Assembly: GCF_001039355.2 (NCBI RefSeq)
Contig: NW_019775636.1
Coordinates: 6,798-70,797 of the forward strand
Source: Lingula anatina
Taxonomy: Eukaryota; Brachiopoda; Lingulata; Lingulida; Lingulidae
Reading direction: 5' to 3'
DNA: 64,000 nt
The notes beneath the pieces were generated by a model that saw only the letters and a list, made by a program, of their open reading frames with translations, did no database searches and was not told where the DNA came from. How positions within the stretch are numbered: the first letter of the stretch is position 1; every line of letters begins with the position of its first letter. The translations under genes were made by a program, and so were the position numbers. Shown here one piece after another: positions 22,380-33,841 of the stretch.

Positions 22380-23120
22380 AACCTTGACTGGCGTTTGGAA
22401 AACGTATCCCAACGCTTTGTAACGTGTTTGTAAACATCTTAGTTGCTCATTATAAATAGGCTACCACTTCACCAAGTCATCATAGCTTTAACAGTTTGGC
22501 AGGATAGGGGTAGCTAGTAGGAGGAAAGGAATTTTGAACATGTTCAAAAGTATTCAGCGTTTGAGTCAGCGTTTGAGTCGATGAATTAACGTATGTCTGC
22601 CGTGTATTTATATTTTTTGCGTATATAAGCGCATGTCGAACGCATGTTGCGTTTACCTAACGCATAATTACCGCATGTTGCGTTTACCTAACGCATGAAT
22701 AAGAGTTCATTTTGCATATTTTCATCACAACCGTCCTATAGGGAAAGGTCCGATGTAAATATTTTCTAGTGCCGGTTGCACTTCATAATTTTGAGCAAAA
22801 CAGAAGCACGCTACCCTTACGTAACTCATACGCTCTTGTGCGTTAAGCATGCGCTAATATACAGTGCTCAAACGCTCATATATACGCTTAAGAGACACTT
22901 ATATACGTATATGCACTAATCAAACGCTTATATATGTTACTTAAACGCTGATATACGGTATCCATATGTAACTCATGCGTTGATATACGGTACATATACG
23001 TTACAATTACTATGAAACATCTTAGTTGCTCATACGGTATTCAAACGCACGTTAATATGCTTCCAATATACGCTTCTTCTGCGCTGCTTAAAACATGTTC
23101 ATACAATGGAAAAAATATTT
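22380..23120. repeat. Region of diverged short AACGC/ATACG repeats
   Basis: Many spaced variants of CTCAAACGCTNATATACG and GTTTACCTAACGCAT. One unit, ATGTTGCGTTTACCTAACGC, is repeated directly at about 22644 and 22676. No coding sequence. Confidence 0.5.
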
Positions 23121-23574
23121 CCTTATGCTCAAAGTTCTGCGTATAATAGATTTCACATACGATACTCATGTTCCTTTTATCTTTTACGCTAGATGTCCCA
23201 CTGCATGGATTGCACATCAAATTGTTGGATATGACATCCGTACGACCATCAAATAATATGCAACATTGGTCAAAAAGGTTGTCCCACCCCCATTCCCATG
23301 TGCTTTCATTTGCAAATGATCACATCACAGCTGAGAATTGTTAGAAATAGTGCTCTTTATTACAGATACCGTGTGTAACATGATTAATGGTTAAAATAAT
23401 ACAAAATACTAGTGAAAATATATACATTTTATACCATTTAATAAAATTTGTAAGAGGTACCCTCCTTAAATCCACTGTTTCACTGTGACTTCAACAGATG
23501 TAAAGAAGTGTCTATTAAATTGAAAAGAGGCCATCAAATGTCACCAAATTCACACACAATTAGCATTAGGGTGT

Positions 23575-24205
23575 GTTCGTTAAAGATCACGTGTCTAACA
23601 GCGTGTGCGTCTAGCCCGTACTGCAATCATCTCCTGTAGACGGCGTGACAAGCCTTCAACACGGGTAACAATTCTGTTATATGGGGTATTGTCCCCTTCA
23701 TCCTTAAAAGCATGGCAGAATAGGTCAAAATTAGGTTCAAAATAGGTTCTCCTCTGCAATGCACATTCCAATTAATGCCACAGGTGCTCAGTAGGATTAA
23801 TATCAGGGCTCAAAGACGGTTGTCCCATCCTCAGGGATCCGTGTTTCTGCAACAGATCCTTTGCCAGCCGAGAGCTGTGAGCAAGTGCATTGTCACAATG
23901 AAGCCCGTAGCATCCCTGAAGTCACCTCTTGCAAATGGAGTGAGGTTTCTGTTGAGAATGTTACATTCAAATGCCCCTGTTACGTTTTGTTCCAAAAGGA
24001 CCATGAGCTTGGAATGTTCTCCAAATGCGGACTGATCTAACACCTCAGGCGATATTTTCCTACACACACCCTTCCAAGAGGCATTTTTAACCATGTCTAT
24101 AGACCCTTATTTGACCATCGATGGGATACAAGAAAAATTTTGATTCTGCACCAAAACCAACTTCCTTCCAGTGATGGAAGGTCAGTTTCAGGTGCCTGTG
24201 GGATC
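23575..24205 (-). pseudogene. Tc1/mariner-like transposase relic (Tc1-A)
   Basis: Minus-strand frames in order give HWKEVGFGAESKFFLYP, then DGQIRVYRHG, then NVTGAFECNILNRNLTPFA and SPDINPTEHLWH. This is the usual Tc1 catalytic-domain layout. The first catalytic Asp (normally FSDES) reads FGAES. Several frameshifts separate the pieces. The reading continues across the insertion at 24206-27601 to about 27650. Confidence 0.65.
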
Positions 24206-24358
24206 TAGTCCGGTGGCTTAGGGATAAAAGCACCAAATTGGGCATGTAGTTACCTTTTGACATTCTAAATCAAATTAGAGCCGTAGCCATCTAAAACAAT
24301 TAACCGTTTGGTCAAAAAATCCAAAATGACCGCCAATTTATGGAATTCTTTAGAAATA

Positions 24359-25991
24359 CAGGGTTACCACTTAATATGGAATATTATTTTTTGGCGAGTA
24401 AATTTTCTACAAAATATTCAATTTCTCTCTAACTACTTTAAATCCAAAACTGAGGTGTCACTCCATGTGTAGCCAGACGTGTTACCTAATTACCACACAA
24501 CTCTCGAAACACTGATGCATGCAGCTGCATGTTCTGTTGTCAGATATGTGAGGGGTGGTCTTTTCGGCAATTTCTGCCCTTGTATGGGTTTGGTCAATCT
24601 TTGGAGTGTGTTTAGAGAAGCAACAAAGGGGTCGCTCTGAAACTTGACAGGTACCTTAGTGAAGATATGGTTCGACAGCTAAGCAACGCAGCTTACTATG
24701 GGATTCTTGCTTTCAGAGAAAATGGCCAGAAACGGACAGCCATTGCCAGGTATTCAAGATTTATCAGGAACCGTTTGTTAAGTCCTCCAAAGAAATGCTG
24801 CAACAGGGGCACCTTCTTCAATACCTCGACCAGGGTGTCCGCGTATCACACCAAGAAGACAGGATCGCCTTCTCCTTAGAGTGCTGGTCGTACAAAGACA
24901 ACCAGTGTCCTCAGAAAAGAGAGGCAGAATGTCATTCAAACGCCCGTTTCAAGGTCCCTCGTGAACAAGAGATTACTGAAAGCCGGTTATTTTGCACGAA
25001 AGCCAGTAGGGAAACCACTGTTAACAGCAGGTCATATACAGCGACGTCTGCAATGGGCTGGGGACCACGTGCGTTTGCAGCCAAAACACTGGAATCACGT
25101 CGTTTTCAGTGATGAGGCCAGATATGGATTTTTTAGGGTTGATGGTCGAATCCGTGTCCACCGACGTGTACGAGGGGCATAAAACGATGATTGTGTACTG
25201 CCTAGGGTGCAAGCAGGGGATGGTAACGTCTCAGTTTGGGGAGCATTTCATGTCGGTGCCCAGAACCAGTTGGTTTTTCTATTCCTACAGAGACATTCTT
25301 CAGCAAACAATGCTTCGATTGGTAAGAGTCATCTTCAGGAACAACTTTGTGTACCAAGACGACTGGGCAACCCCACATCGAGGCTGCAGAATCACTGTTT
25401 TTCTTCAAAACCAATGGGTTTAGCAACTGCCCTGGCCTGCAAACTCCCCAGATATATACCCAATTGAAAAACTTTGGACAAAAATCACTCACAGAATTAA
25501 TAGCTATGGTCATCGGCCGATAAATAGTGATGAACTGCGACAGGCAAATATCACTGCGTGGAATGTTATCAACATCCAAACTCTAAAAAACGTGTCACAT
25601 GGTATGCCATGTAGGATGAGGGCGCTGCAAGCGGCTGCTGGAGGTCATACTCGCAGTTACTGACTTTTCATGATTTACTGTAGTGAGTTCTTTGACTGTG
25701 TAACATATCACTGTCCGGAGGCTACCATTTTCTTTAATATCTTAGCTTAACGTTTTAACTATGTTAAAACACTGACATCAAACTGTTGATATGGTTTTCT
25801 GGGGGTGTTCCTTTCTTTTGAATGGCATCTTATGTCAGATTTGATATCATTGACCAAAATATCTCACAACAGAAGACTGGATGTTTTTATCACTCAGTGA
25901 CATACCTTTTTAATGACTCAAGCCAAAAAAAATTAATCAGCACTCAAAAATAACAATGATAAAAAATATTCCATATTAAGTAGCAACCCTG
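24359..25991 (+). mobile_element. Tc1-like transposon with TIRs and TA target site (Tc1-B)
   Basis: The left end CAGGGTTACCACTTAATATG is matched by a right end reading CATATTAAGTAGCAACCCTG. TA lies immediately outside each end (24357-24358 and 25992-25993). It carries a frameshifted transposase on the plus strand and is nested in the left arm of the 24206-27601 element. Confidence 0.8.
24667..25663 (+). pseudogene. Tc1 transposase, frameshifted
   Basis: Pieces across three frames follow the Tc1 order. N-terminal HTH-like GILAFRENGQKRTAIARYS. KAGYFARKPVGKPLLTAGHI. Catalytic HWNHVVFSDEARYGF with the first Asp. NVSVWGAFHVG. FVYQDDWATPHRG with the second Asp. WPANSPDISPIEKLW. A C-terminal stop lies near 25663. 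The catalytic motifs survive individually but no single frame spans them. Confidence 0.75.
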
Positions 25992-26002
25992 TATGTACAT
26001 AC

Positions 26003-26447
26003 CTATGTTGATTTTTATCAAATAAATTATTTTCTCAGAGTTTTTCACACCCTTATTACCCATTTCATTCATATATGTCAGATAGCAAACACGTTCTCTT
26101 GGACTTTTTGAAAAAATCCAAGATGGCTGTCATATGCCATAGAAACAGCCATAAGAATACTAGGCTCTATTCCCATAGATTTTAGATCGATCTGTCCCTG
26201 CGGGGAGTCTCACTAGATTACTTTANCCTATGTTGATTTTTATCAAATAAATTATTTTCTCAGAGTTTTTCACACCCTTATTACCCATTTCATTCATATA
26301 TGTCAGATAGCAAACACGTTCTCTTGGACTTTTTGAAAAAATCCAAGATGGCTGTCATATGCCATAGAAACAGCCATAAGAATACTAGGCTCTATTCCCA
26401 TAGATTTTAGATCGATCTGTCCCTGCGGGGAGTCTCACTAGATTACT
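26003..26447. repeat. Duplicate flanks of a single N: probable unmerged contig overlap 3
   Basis: 26003-26225 is repeated almost exactly as 26227-26447. The first copy ends at the N (26226) within GATTACTTTA and the second begins just after it, starting CCTATGTTGATTT. Confidence 0.85.
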
Positions 26448-26600
26448 TTAAGATAATCCGACTAAAATGTCCATCCTGCTTACTACAAGCTTTAAGGGGG
26501 TAATTAATTTTCGTGTCCGCCCGGCTGACTGCTATTTAGCGTGAACCCCCAGGGAGTTAGGTCGATCTAATCTATGGAAATGGGGTGCACAACTAATACC
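26160..26600. mobile_element. Diverged copy of the GATCGATCT palindromic MITE
   Basis: TTCCCATAGATTTTAGATCG at the left (seen twice because of the overlap) is matched by AGGTCGATCTAATCTATGG near 26560. The interior has the shared TAAGGGGGTAATTAATTTTC and CTATTTAGCGTGAACCCCC segments. Confidence 0.5.
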
Positions 26601-27670
26601 AGCTAGAAAGATACGTTGTCCACTTTCAAATAAAGTCTATTTCTCAGAATTTTGTTACCCACATAATATGTTTGTGGTGAGTAGCTACGAAGTGTTCTTG
26701 GGCATTTAGGAAAATCCAAATGTTTTTCGTATCCTATATATCCTGATGAAAGACTCTGTGTGTGTTGAAAGTGTATGTATCTTTGAGTACTATTCGGAGA
26801 AAACCCATGATAGCTATGCGCTGGCAGTTGTCGTAGGAATATATCATTCAAATGCACATAGGTGTCAATTAATGGAACAGACATTGACTCCAACATGAAA
26901 TAATGGCTATAATGGCTAATGGCAGCCATTTTGTTTTGTTTTGTTTTCAAAACGGATACACATAACATTCTCATCACATATATATTATTTGGATTAAAAA
27001 TATGTGGAAAATGCTAAGCAACAAACCTAATTTATCAATTAATATTATATCTCCATGGCAGAAGAAGCCCTATGTGTATACTAGTATTCCTTTGATATGG
27101 CGGCCATCTTGGATTTTTCTCGAAATGCCTGAGAATAAAGGTTAGTTACTCACCACAAATATATAATTTTTGTAATAAGGCACTCAGAAACAAAATTAAT
27201 TAGATGGTGGGCAATGCATCTTCCTAGTTGGCATTAGTTGAAAACCCTTGTACATGTTCTAGTATTCCTATGCCATACGGCGACCATCTTGGACTTTTCA
27301 AAAAGTCCAAGGACACACGTTTGTTATCTGACATATATGCATAATATGGGTAATAAGGATGTGGAAAACATTGAGAAAATACTTCATTTGATAAAAATCA
27401 ACATAGGTATGTAAATATATATTTGTACAGAATTTCACAAATCGGCAGCCATTTTGGATTTTTTGGCCAAACGGTTTTTTTTTCAGTGGGCTACGGCTCT
27501 AATTTGATTTAGTATGTCAAAAGGCACCCACATCCAAAATTTGGTGCTTTTATCCGCCGTGTCACGATTTGGCCATTTTTTGGCCCTAAGCCACCGGACT
27601 AATCACTGAACGTAGCATTCTCAGCTGATAGTGAAGTCGCCACTCCCATAGGCCCAATAGTCGAACCCTG

Positions 27671-27824
27671 TGTGATGTAATGATGTATTAAGTCACGTGA
27701 TGTAGGTCAGAGGTGATGAGTATGAAGCGGGAAGTGGGGATGCGACGTGGCATGTGAGACATGGACTTTTAATTCTGTAATAAATATTTTAATCTTTTAT
27801 ATAAATTGTTGTTACAATACCATA
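27671..27824 (+). repeat. 5' LTR
   Basis: About 95% alike to the 3' LTR. It contains AATAAATATTTTAATC near its end, a plausible polyadenylation signal for the element. Confidence 0.85.
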
Positions 27825-27841
27825 TCTGGCGACAAGGATGG
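27825..27841 (+). other. Candidate primer-binding site
   Basis: TGGCGACAAGGATGG begins 2 bp after the 5' LTR, in the position and with the TGG start expected of a tRNA primer site. The tRNA was not determined. Confidence 0.5.
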
Positions 27842-28090
27842 AACAGTCTCACAAGGGAGGAAAGTAACACGTAAGAATATATAAAAAAACATTGACTATA
27901 GCTAAATTGAATGAGCGCAGTGTAACTCAATATATACCCTGCGTTGAACAGTCACAATGGCGAGCCCATCTATACAGATACCTACTTATCATGAATTTGA
28001 CTGTAAGTCAGAAGGCGTTGCCATTAGATGGAGAAAATGGATAAACAGATTGAAAATCAATGTATTTGTTGGTTATGGATTCATCATTCA

Positions 28091-29090
28091 TCATTTAGAG
28101 CCTATAGTGTTCCACTGTTGGACAAAGGCCTCAGCATGCTTTTTCCATTGTTTCCTATCCTGAGCCTCAGATTTCCAGTTTGGCCAAGGTTTCTTCTTCC
28201 AAGACTTCCAGTAGTCATCTAATTCATCCCTCCATCGTTTGACCGGCCTTCCTCTTTTTCTTTGTCCATACCTTGGGGTCCATTCTGTAAGCCTGATTGT
28301 CATTTGTCATTTTGAACATTATGATCATGTTGGCATTTTTCCATGCTACAGGGATTTCCTTCAGATGTAAGCACTTTGTGAAGAGCCTGGCTAATTCCTG
28401 AGATAGGATATCTCCTCCTGCTTTTACCATTTCTGCTTTGATGTTGTCATTTCCTGCTGCCTTTCCGTTCTTCATTTTCTGGACTGCTGACTCTACTTCC
28501 CAAGCTATTATGTCTGGTAGATCGCATGCCTTTGTTCAGATTTCTATTCCCTTGTTGCTGTTATACAACTCTCCATAGAATTCTTCTACTCGTTCTAATA
28601 TCTGGTCTTGTGTGGTGAGCTCATTTTCAACTATGTCTAGAAGAGTCAGCATTCTATCCTGCCCTAGTTGAAAGGATCTCTTTGCTCTTTTCATGCTCTT
28701 TCCATTTTCGATGGTCTCTGCTATGTTCTTCATGTTCTGCTTCCTGATGTCTTCCCTTGCCTTCTTCTTGATGGTCTTAACCAGTTCTGCATATTCGATG
28801 TTGTTTCTGATGTCCCTGTTGTTGATTACCTCCGTTTTCTTCATCATCCGTCTTTTCTTCATGAGAATCCTCGTTTCTGTTGAGAGCTTTGAGTCCTTCA
28901 TTTTACTGGCCGGTGCGACTTCTGATGCACATTCTAGGATGGTGGTCGTTATTCTATTGTTCATTTCATCTACTCCATCTTCACCTTCTAGCTCTAGTGC
29001 ACTGAATCTGTTTGTTAGGAGGATTTGGAACTCGTCTTTTTTTATGACCAGTTGCTCGATACTAGGTCTCTTTAATGGATTTGACAGCAT
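28091..29090 (-). pseudogene. RTE linker, RT start and C-terminal tail with internal deletion
   Basis: 29090-28536 is the Lys-rich linker between endonuclease and RT. 28475-28224 has the RT entry MKNGKAAGNDNIKAEMVKAG and IPVAWKNANMIIMFK. The frame then runs into KRGRPVKRWRDELDDYW and EAFVQQWNTIGS (28303-28091), the usual RTE C-terminus. The RT palm, including Y-x-D-D, is deleted. Confidence 0.75.
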
Positions 29091-29540
29091 TTCTGTCTGT
29101 CCTTCCTGACATTGATCCTAATCACTCCCATAACTGCTCTGTGGTCACTGCCCGCATCCAGTCTGTTTAGCACTTTCACATATGTGAAGATGTTCGGTCT
29201 GTTTGTCATGATGTAATCAATTTCGTTTCTTGTACATCCATCTGGGCTTTGCCATGTCCATCTTCTTGATATCTTCTTCTTGTAGACGGTATTCATGATC
29301 TTCAAGTTATTTGCTGTCGCCCATACAATCAGTAAGTCTCCTCTTTCATTCCTCTCTCCGCTGCCAAATTTCCCTGTGGCACGCTCTTGTTCGTCTGACT
29401 TTATCCCGATGTTGGCGTTGAAATCACCCATGACTATGTGGTAGTGGCAGTCTGTTGTCAACTGACGTTGTACTTCTTCATACAGTTGTTCTACTTCTTC
29501 ATCTGGTCTGCTTGATGATGTTGATGTTGGTGCTTGATGT
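29072..29540 (-). pseudogene. RTE APE endonuclease, C-terminal half
   Basis: The minus strand has DEEVEQLYEEVQRQL, then the catalytic YHIVMGDFNANIG motif, CTRNEIDYIM and the terminal AGSDHRAVMG motif with the active-site His. The N-terminal half (the GTWNVR/L-E-x-K region) is absent. Confidence 0.75.
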
Positions 29541-29829
29541 TGGTTTCATTGAGAATCTCTGATTCACTTTGAGAGGGTGTTGAGGTTGGCAACACCATTC
29601 CTAGGCAAACTTGTGTGAACACACTAAAGAGCTTTGCCTGCCCTATGTTTGTATACGGTTTTCCTCCGCTAGCCTTATGATCCGGCTGGATTTTTGCTAC
29701 TAAGGCAGTAGGGTTTTTTGTGTAGAGTTATCCTAACTCCTAGTCAGGTTGCTGCTCAAAGCTTACGGGTCCTGAGCCACCGCATGATACAGGTAGCACT
29801 GGTTTTACATGTTTACCAGAATGATTAGT

Positions 29830-29901
29830 CGCGGCTACAGGATTTGAACCCGGGACCCCTCACACCCGAATCAAGCGTGCTAACCACTAGGCCATCACAC
29901 C
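29830..29901 (-). tRNA. tRNA-like 5' head of the RTE-type retroposon
   Basis: A box TGGCCTAGTGGTTAGCAC and B box GGTTCAAATCC are well preserved, 40 bp apart. The acceptor ends (GGTGTGA and TAGCCGC) do not pair, so this is a tRNA-derived polymerase III promoter head and not a functional tRNA. Confidence 0.6.
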
Positions 29902-30528
29902 TTATGGATTAACAAGTCCGAAAAAGAAGAAGGCACTCATGCTATCTTTCGCCGGCGACGAGTTAAAAGACATCGTCGAATCTTTCAGCACATATCAACT
30001 AACCCCTGGAGAAGGAGAAGACGAGTTTACGAAATGTGTTGATGCTATAACTGACTATTTTTCGCCTTCCATCAATGTTGATTTGAATAAATTTTCATTT
30101 CGACACGCTACGCAGAAAGGAGAGGACATTGACGAATTTTATAGAGAGCTTCAAGATATTAGTAAACTGTGCAGTTTTTATGACTTGGAATCAGAGATAA
30201 AATCACAATTGATTATGGGATGCAAATCTCAGAAAGTCCGACAGAAGGGCTTAAGTAACCCGTCCATGACATTATCACAACTTTTGCAGTATGCGCGTAC
30301 AGAACAACTTGTCACTTCACATACACAGCGCACGGATGAACCCGCGGTTAACAGGGTGCAAGTCAGGAGTTCGACAGGTAGTCAAGCATTTTCACAATGT
30401 CGTAATTGTGGAGGAGAATGGCTACATGTCGGTGGACGATCGAAGTGTCCGGCCTTCAACAAGGAATGTTTCTCTTGTAAACGGCTTCAGCTACATCTAA
30501 CAAGCGCTACGCCGTAAAACCTTAACGC

Positions 30529-30903
30529 GTGCCTCATCGCCGTCAGAACAATGTGAATTGTCTACCTGGAAATTCTGATGTGACTGAAAATGAGAACAAA
30601 TGCACAGGATCTGATGAGGATGGATATGTCTTCGCAGCGCATGCAGTGACCAAGAACATGGACCAACTCCCACATTTTGAAATAGAGATGAACGGTAGGA
30701 AAATAATTTTTCTAGCTGATTCAGGCTCTACTGTAAATTTGATTTCTGAATTTGAGTACAATAAATTACAACCAAGACCAACGTTACATATTTCAAGTAC
30801 TAAAATCAAGGCCTACGGCAGTGAAAACAATTCAGTTCATGTGTTGGGAAAATTCACGTCTCACTTACAGGTTGGAGCAATTAGCTGTGACGCAGAGTTT
30901 TGA
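30529..30903 (+). pseudogene. Retropepsin-like protease segment
   Basis: Contains LADSGSTVNLI, the D-S-G variant of the catalytic triad, in a frame ending with a TGA at 30901-30903 before the RT. Confidence 0.7.
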
Positions 30904-31044
30904 GTGATCGCTGGCAGAGAGAAACCTATTCTCAGTTGGCATACGTCCCAACAATTGCAATAAATAAAGAGTTGTGATCACATTCATTCCAAGCATATCA
31001 AACTGAACGATGAATTTTCTGATATTTTCCATGGCCTTGGTTGT

Positions 31045-32297
31045 TTGAAGCAAGGTGAGATAAAACTTCACATCGACGACAACATACACCCCGTAGCACA
31101 GCGTTATAGACGCATTCCGTTCCACGTCAGGAAATACATAGAGGAACAGATTAAAAAAGATGAGGAACAGGGTGTCACAGAGAAAGCTACAGGTCCTACG
31201 CCCTGGGTGTCTCCCATTGTAGTTGTTCCCAAACCGAGATCACCTGGTAAAGTACGTGTCTGTGTATGCACGCAGCAAACAAGGCGATTAGAAGAGAAAG
31301 ACATGCAACACCGACGCTTGATGAATTAAAAACAATGTTGACTGGCGCCTGCTATTTTTCGAAACTTGATCTTAATCAAGGGTACAATCAACTTGAATTA
31401 CACGAAGATTCTCGTTATTTCACTACATTTGCCACTCATCTTGGCCTCTACAGATACCGTCGATTATTTTTTGGAGTGAATTCAGCAAGTGAAATATTCC
31501 AGAAAAGCATAAGACAAGCTTTGTCTGGTTTGAAAGGAGTTGTGAACATCAGTGATGACATTTTGTGTTACGTGACATCGCAATCTGACCACGACAACAA
31601 CCTACGTGCTCTTTTTCAACGTTTGCGCGAAAGAAATCTAACACTCAACGCAGAGAAATGTGAATTCAATCAAACATCATTAGACTTTTTAGGGCACGTT
31701 TTTGGCGCGGAGGGTATTACACACCACAGCAAAATTGAAAACATATTAAATCTCCTCAATCCAACCAACGCTACAGATGTCAGGAGTTTCTTAGGAATGA
31801 CGAATTTCTGTGGATCGCAATTCATTCCAAATTACGCGTCATTAACACATGATTTACGTGAGCTGACAAAGAAAAACACACCATGGTCTTGGACATCTAA
31901 ACACGATGATGCTGTGAAGGAACTCAAGTCAAAGTTAAGCCAAGCAACGACTTTAGCGTACTTCAACCCGTCGAAAACCTCGGAGGTATACACATACACG
32001 GTATGCGAGTCCGGCCGCGTCATACAGTTCGCCAGTAGAGCGCTTACTCCTACAGAACAGCGATACTCACAGACCGAGCGAGAGGCTTTAGCAATCACAT
32101 GGGCTTGTGGACATTTTCACATTTATTTATTCGGAGCCCATTTTATTGTGTACACTGACCACAAGCCCCTTGTAAGCCTCTTTAACAACCCCAAGGCCCA
32201 GCTTTCGGCGCGTATGGAGCGTTGGATCATGAAAACACAATCCTACCAGATGACGGTCGCGTATCGTCCGGGCATGACAACCCTGCTGATTAATTGA
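31045..32297 (+). pseudogene. Reverse transcriptase and RNase H, one frame change
   Basis: 31045-31260 covers the RT entry (HPVAQRYRRIPFHVRKYIEE, TPWVSPIVVVPKP). The frame then shifts near 31260. 31266-32297 continues with YFSKLDLNQGYNQLEL, FFGVNSASEIFQ and the active-site motif VNISDDIL, where Ser precedes the Asp pair. It also contains LDFLGHVFGAEGI and RNase H signatures (QRYSQTEREALA, YTDHKPL). A stop falls at 32297. Confidence 0.8.
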
Positions 32298-33554
32298 GCC
32301 GACACCCCACGCATCAGACTGATCGGTTATCATCAAGTACAGAGGAAACAATAGCAGAGGAGTATCTTCATTATCTAGCCTGTACTTCGAAACCAAAAGC
32401 AATGACCCTTGAAATGGTGAAAGAGGAAATCGAAAAGGATGTGACACTTGCGGCGGTGAAAAATGCTATGGTCACAAATGACTGGACTCCACAAGGGAAT
32501 TTCAGTATTTTCCAAAACATTTATAAGTGTCGTTCGGAGCTTTCTATCTCAAACCCTGATGGAATAATTCTGAAAGGACGACAAATAGTTTTGCCGGAAA
32601 GTTTAAATAACCATGCCGTGAGTATTGCACATATCGGACATCAAGGGATTGTCAAAACTGTTGCTTTACTACGCGAGAAGGTGTGGTTTCCTGGAATGCA
32701 TAAACTTGTCGAAGACACAGTGAAATCGTGTGAACACTGTCAAATTTCAACGAAGATAATCACGCGAGAGACGCTTCGCATGACAGATCTTCCAATCGCT
32801 CCTTGGACAGAACATAGTGCTGATTTTGGAGAAGGACCGAGTGGTCACAAACCTTTAGTGATAACTGATGAATACACACGATACGTCATTGTTGAAATTT
32901 TGACCTCGACTTCAGCACAGAGTGTTATCCTACGTTTGGATAAAGTATTTGCGGAGTTCGGCTTACCACCGGTATTAAAAACGGATAATGGGCCTCCATT
33001 CAATGGAAATGACCTTGCGGATTATGCCGAGAAAACAGGATTCAAACACCGAAAGATAACACCACTGTGGCCTCAGGCAAATGGGAGTAACAGAGCGTTT
33101 TATGGGCCCTTTGAAAAAGTCTATCAAGGGCGCCATCGCAACCAAGCGCAACTGGAAACAAGCCATGAATGATTTTCTCCTTGATTACAGAACAACGCCA
33201 CATACTTCCACTGGTATTCCTCCAGCAACCGCTCTTTTCGGAAGGGATATCGGCTGTAAACTTCCACATGTGCCTCAAACACCAAACATTGATTCTAAAA
33301 TCAGGCGTAATGATCAAAACAGCAAGAAAGTGATGAAATACTATGCCGATCGTAAAACAAATGTTAAGAAATCTACGTTAACAGTGGGTGATACAGTTCT
33401 CTTGAAGAACACCAAATGCAATAAATCCCAAACACCATATGAATCCACACCACTTACAATATGTCGTAAAAAGGGAACAATGATTACTGCGAGAGATGAT
33501 TCCACAAGGAGAGAAATAACGAGAAACTGTAGTTTTTTCAAACGTTTTTATTAA
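32294..33554 (+). pseudogene. Integrase, frameshifted near the third catalytic residue
   Basis: Zinc-binding H-x3-H...C-x2-C appears as HIGHQG ... CEHC. The core has HSADFGEGPSG (first Asp) and LKTDNGPPFNG (second Asp). The frame changes near 33085, in the PQANG...ERF segment where the catalytic Glu lies, so the two halves are in different frames. The C-terminal part (33081-33554) has RTTPHTSTGIPPATALFGR and a DTVLLKNTK SH3-like strand. Confidence 0.8.
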
Positions 33555-33687
33555 GAATTAAAGTTGACAATTTTATTAATCCAGTCGACATTTAGTATTA
33601 TATGCATTTTGTGTTATTGTTTATTATATTTATTGTATGTTGTTCTGTCATAATATTCAACTTAAAAAAAAGAAAGAAAAGAAGTAA

Positions 33688-33841
33688 TGTGATGTAATGA
33701 TGTAATAAGCCACGTGATGTAGGTCAGAGGTCAAGAGTGTGAAGCGGGAAGTGGGGATGCGACGTGGCATGTGAGACATGGACTTTTAATTCTGTAATAA
33801 ATATTTTAATCTTTTATATAAATTGTTATTACAATACCATA
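33688..33841 (+). repeat. 3' LTR
   Basis: Matches the 5' LTR with a handful of substitutions (for example ATTAAGTCACG versus AATAAGCCACG). It is preceded by a purine-rich tract (AAAAAAAAGAAAGAAAAGAA) that fits a polypurine tract. Confidence 0.85.

Larger units (their letters stand above)
24206..27601. mobile_element. TIR element inserted in Tc1-A, ATC target duplication
   Basis: Ends read TAGTCCGGTGGCTTAGGG (24206) and CCCTAAGCCACCGGACTA (to 27601). ATC flanks both sides (24203-24205 and 27602-27604). Inverted arms continue inward: GATAAAAGCACC ... ATTAGAGCCGTAGCC ... GTTTGGTCAAAAAATCC mirrors 27440-27560, and 26000-26160 mirrors 27260-27420. The left arm is split by a full-length Tc1 (24359-25991). 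A single N at 26226 marks a duplicate overlap. No transposase of its own is seen. Confidence 0.65.
28082..29901 (-). mobile_element. tRNA-headed, internally deleted RTE-type retroposon
   Basis: A 1,820-bp insert flanked by a 9-bp duplication TTATGGATT (28073-28081 and 29902-29910). Read on the minus strand it begins exactly at a tRNA-like sequence. It continues through about 300 bp of leader and the C-terminal half of an APE endonuclease. A linker and the start of RT follow. It then jumps to the RTE C-terminus and ends in an ATGATGAATGATGAATCC tail. The endonuclease N-terminus and the RT core are both missing. One target duplication around the whole indicates a single insertion event. Confidence 0.7.
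27957..30517 (+). pseudogene. Gag, interrupted by a nested retroposon
   Basis: An ATG at 27957 starts a frame with WRKWINRLKINVF, typical of Mag-like gag. The frame is broken at 28081 by the insert and resumes in the same frame after 29902. The second part has FRHATQKGEDIDEFYRELQ and a zinc-knuckle-like C-x2-C-x5-H-x6-C (CRNCGGEWLH...KC) with a second Cys pair, then ends at 30517. The zinc-knuckle region is truncated by a frame change relative to protease. Confidence 0.75.
27671..33841 (+). mobile_element. Full-length Ty3/gypsy (Mag-like) LTR retrotransposon with nested insert
   Basis: 154-bp LTRs (27671-27824 and 33688-33841) start TGTGATGTAATGATGTA and are flanked by CCCTG on both sides, a 5-bp target duplication. 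Internal order is a TGGCGACAAGGATGG primer-site candidate, gag, protease, RT, RNase H and integrase. Gag is split by a 1.8-kb retroposon (28082-29901). Several frame changes and stops show it is not intact. It is itself inserted in one arm of a longer inverted-repeat element. Confidence 0.85.
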
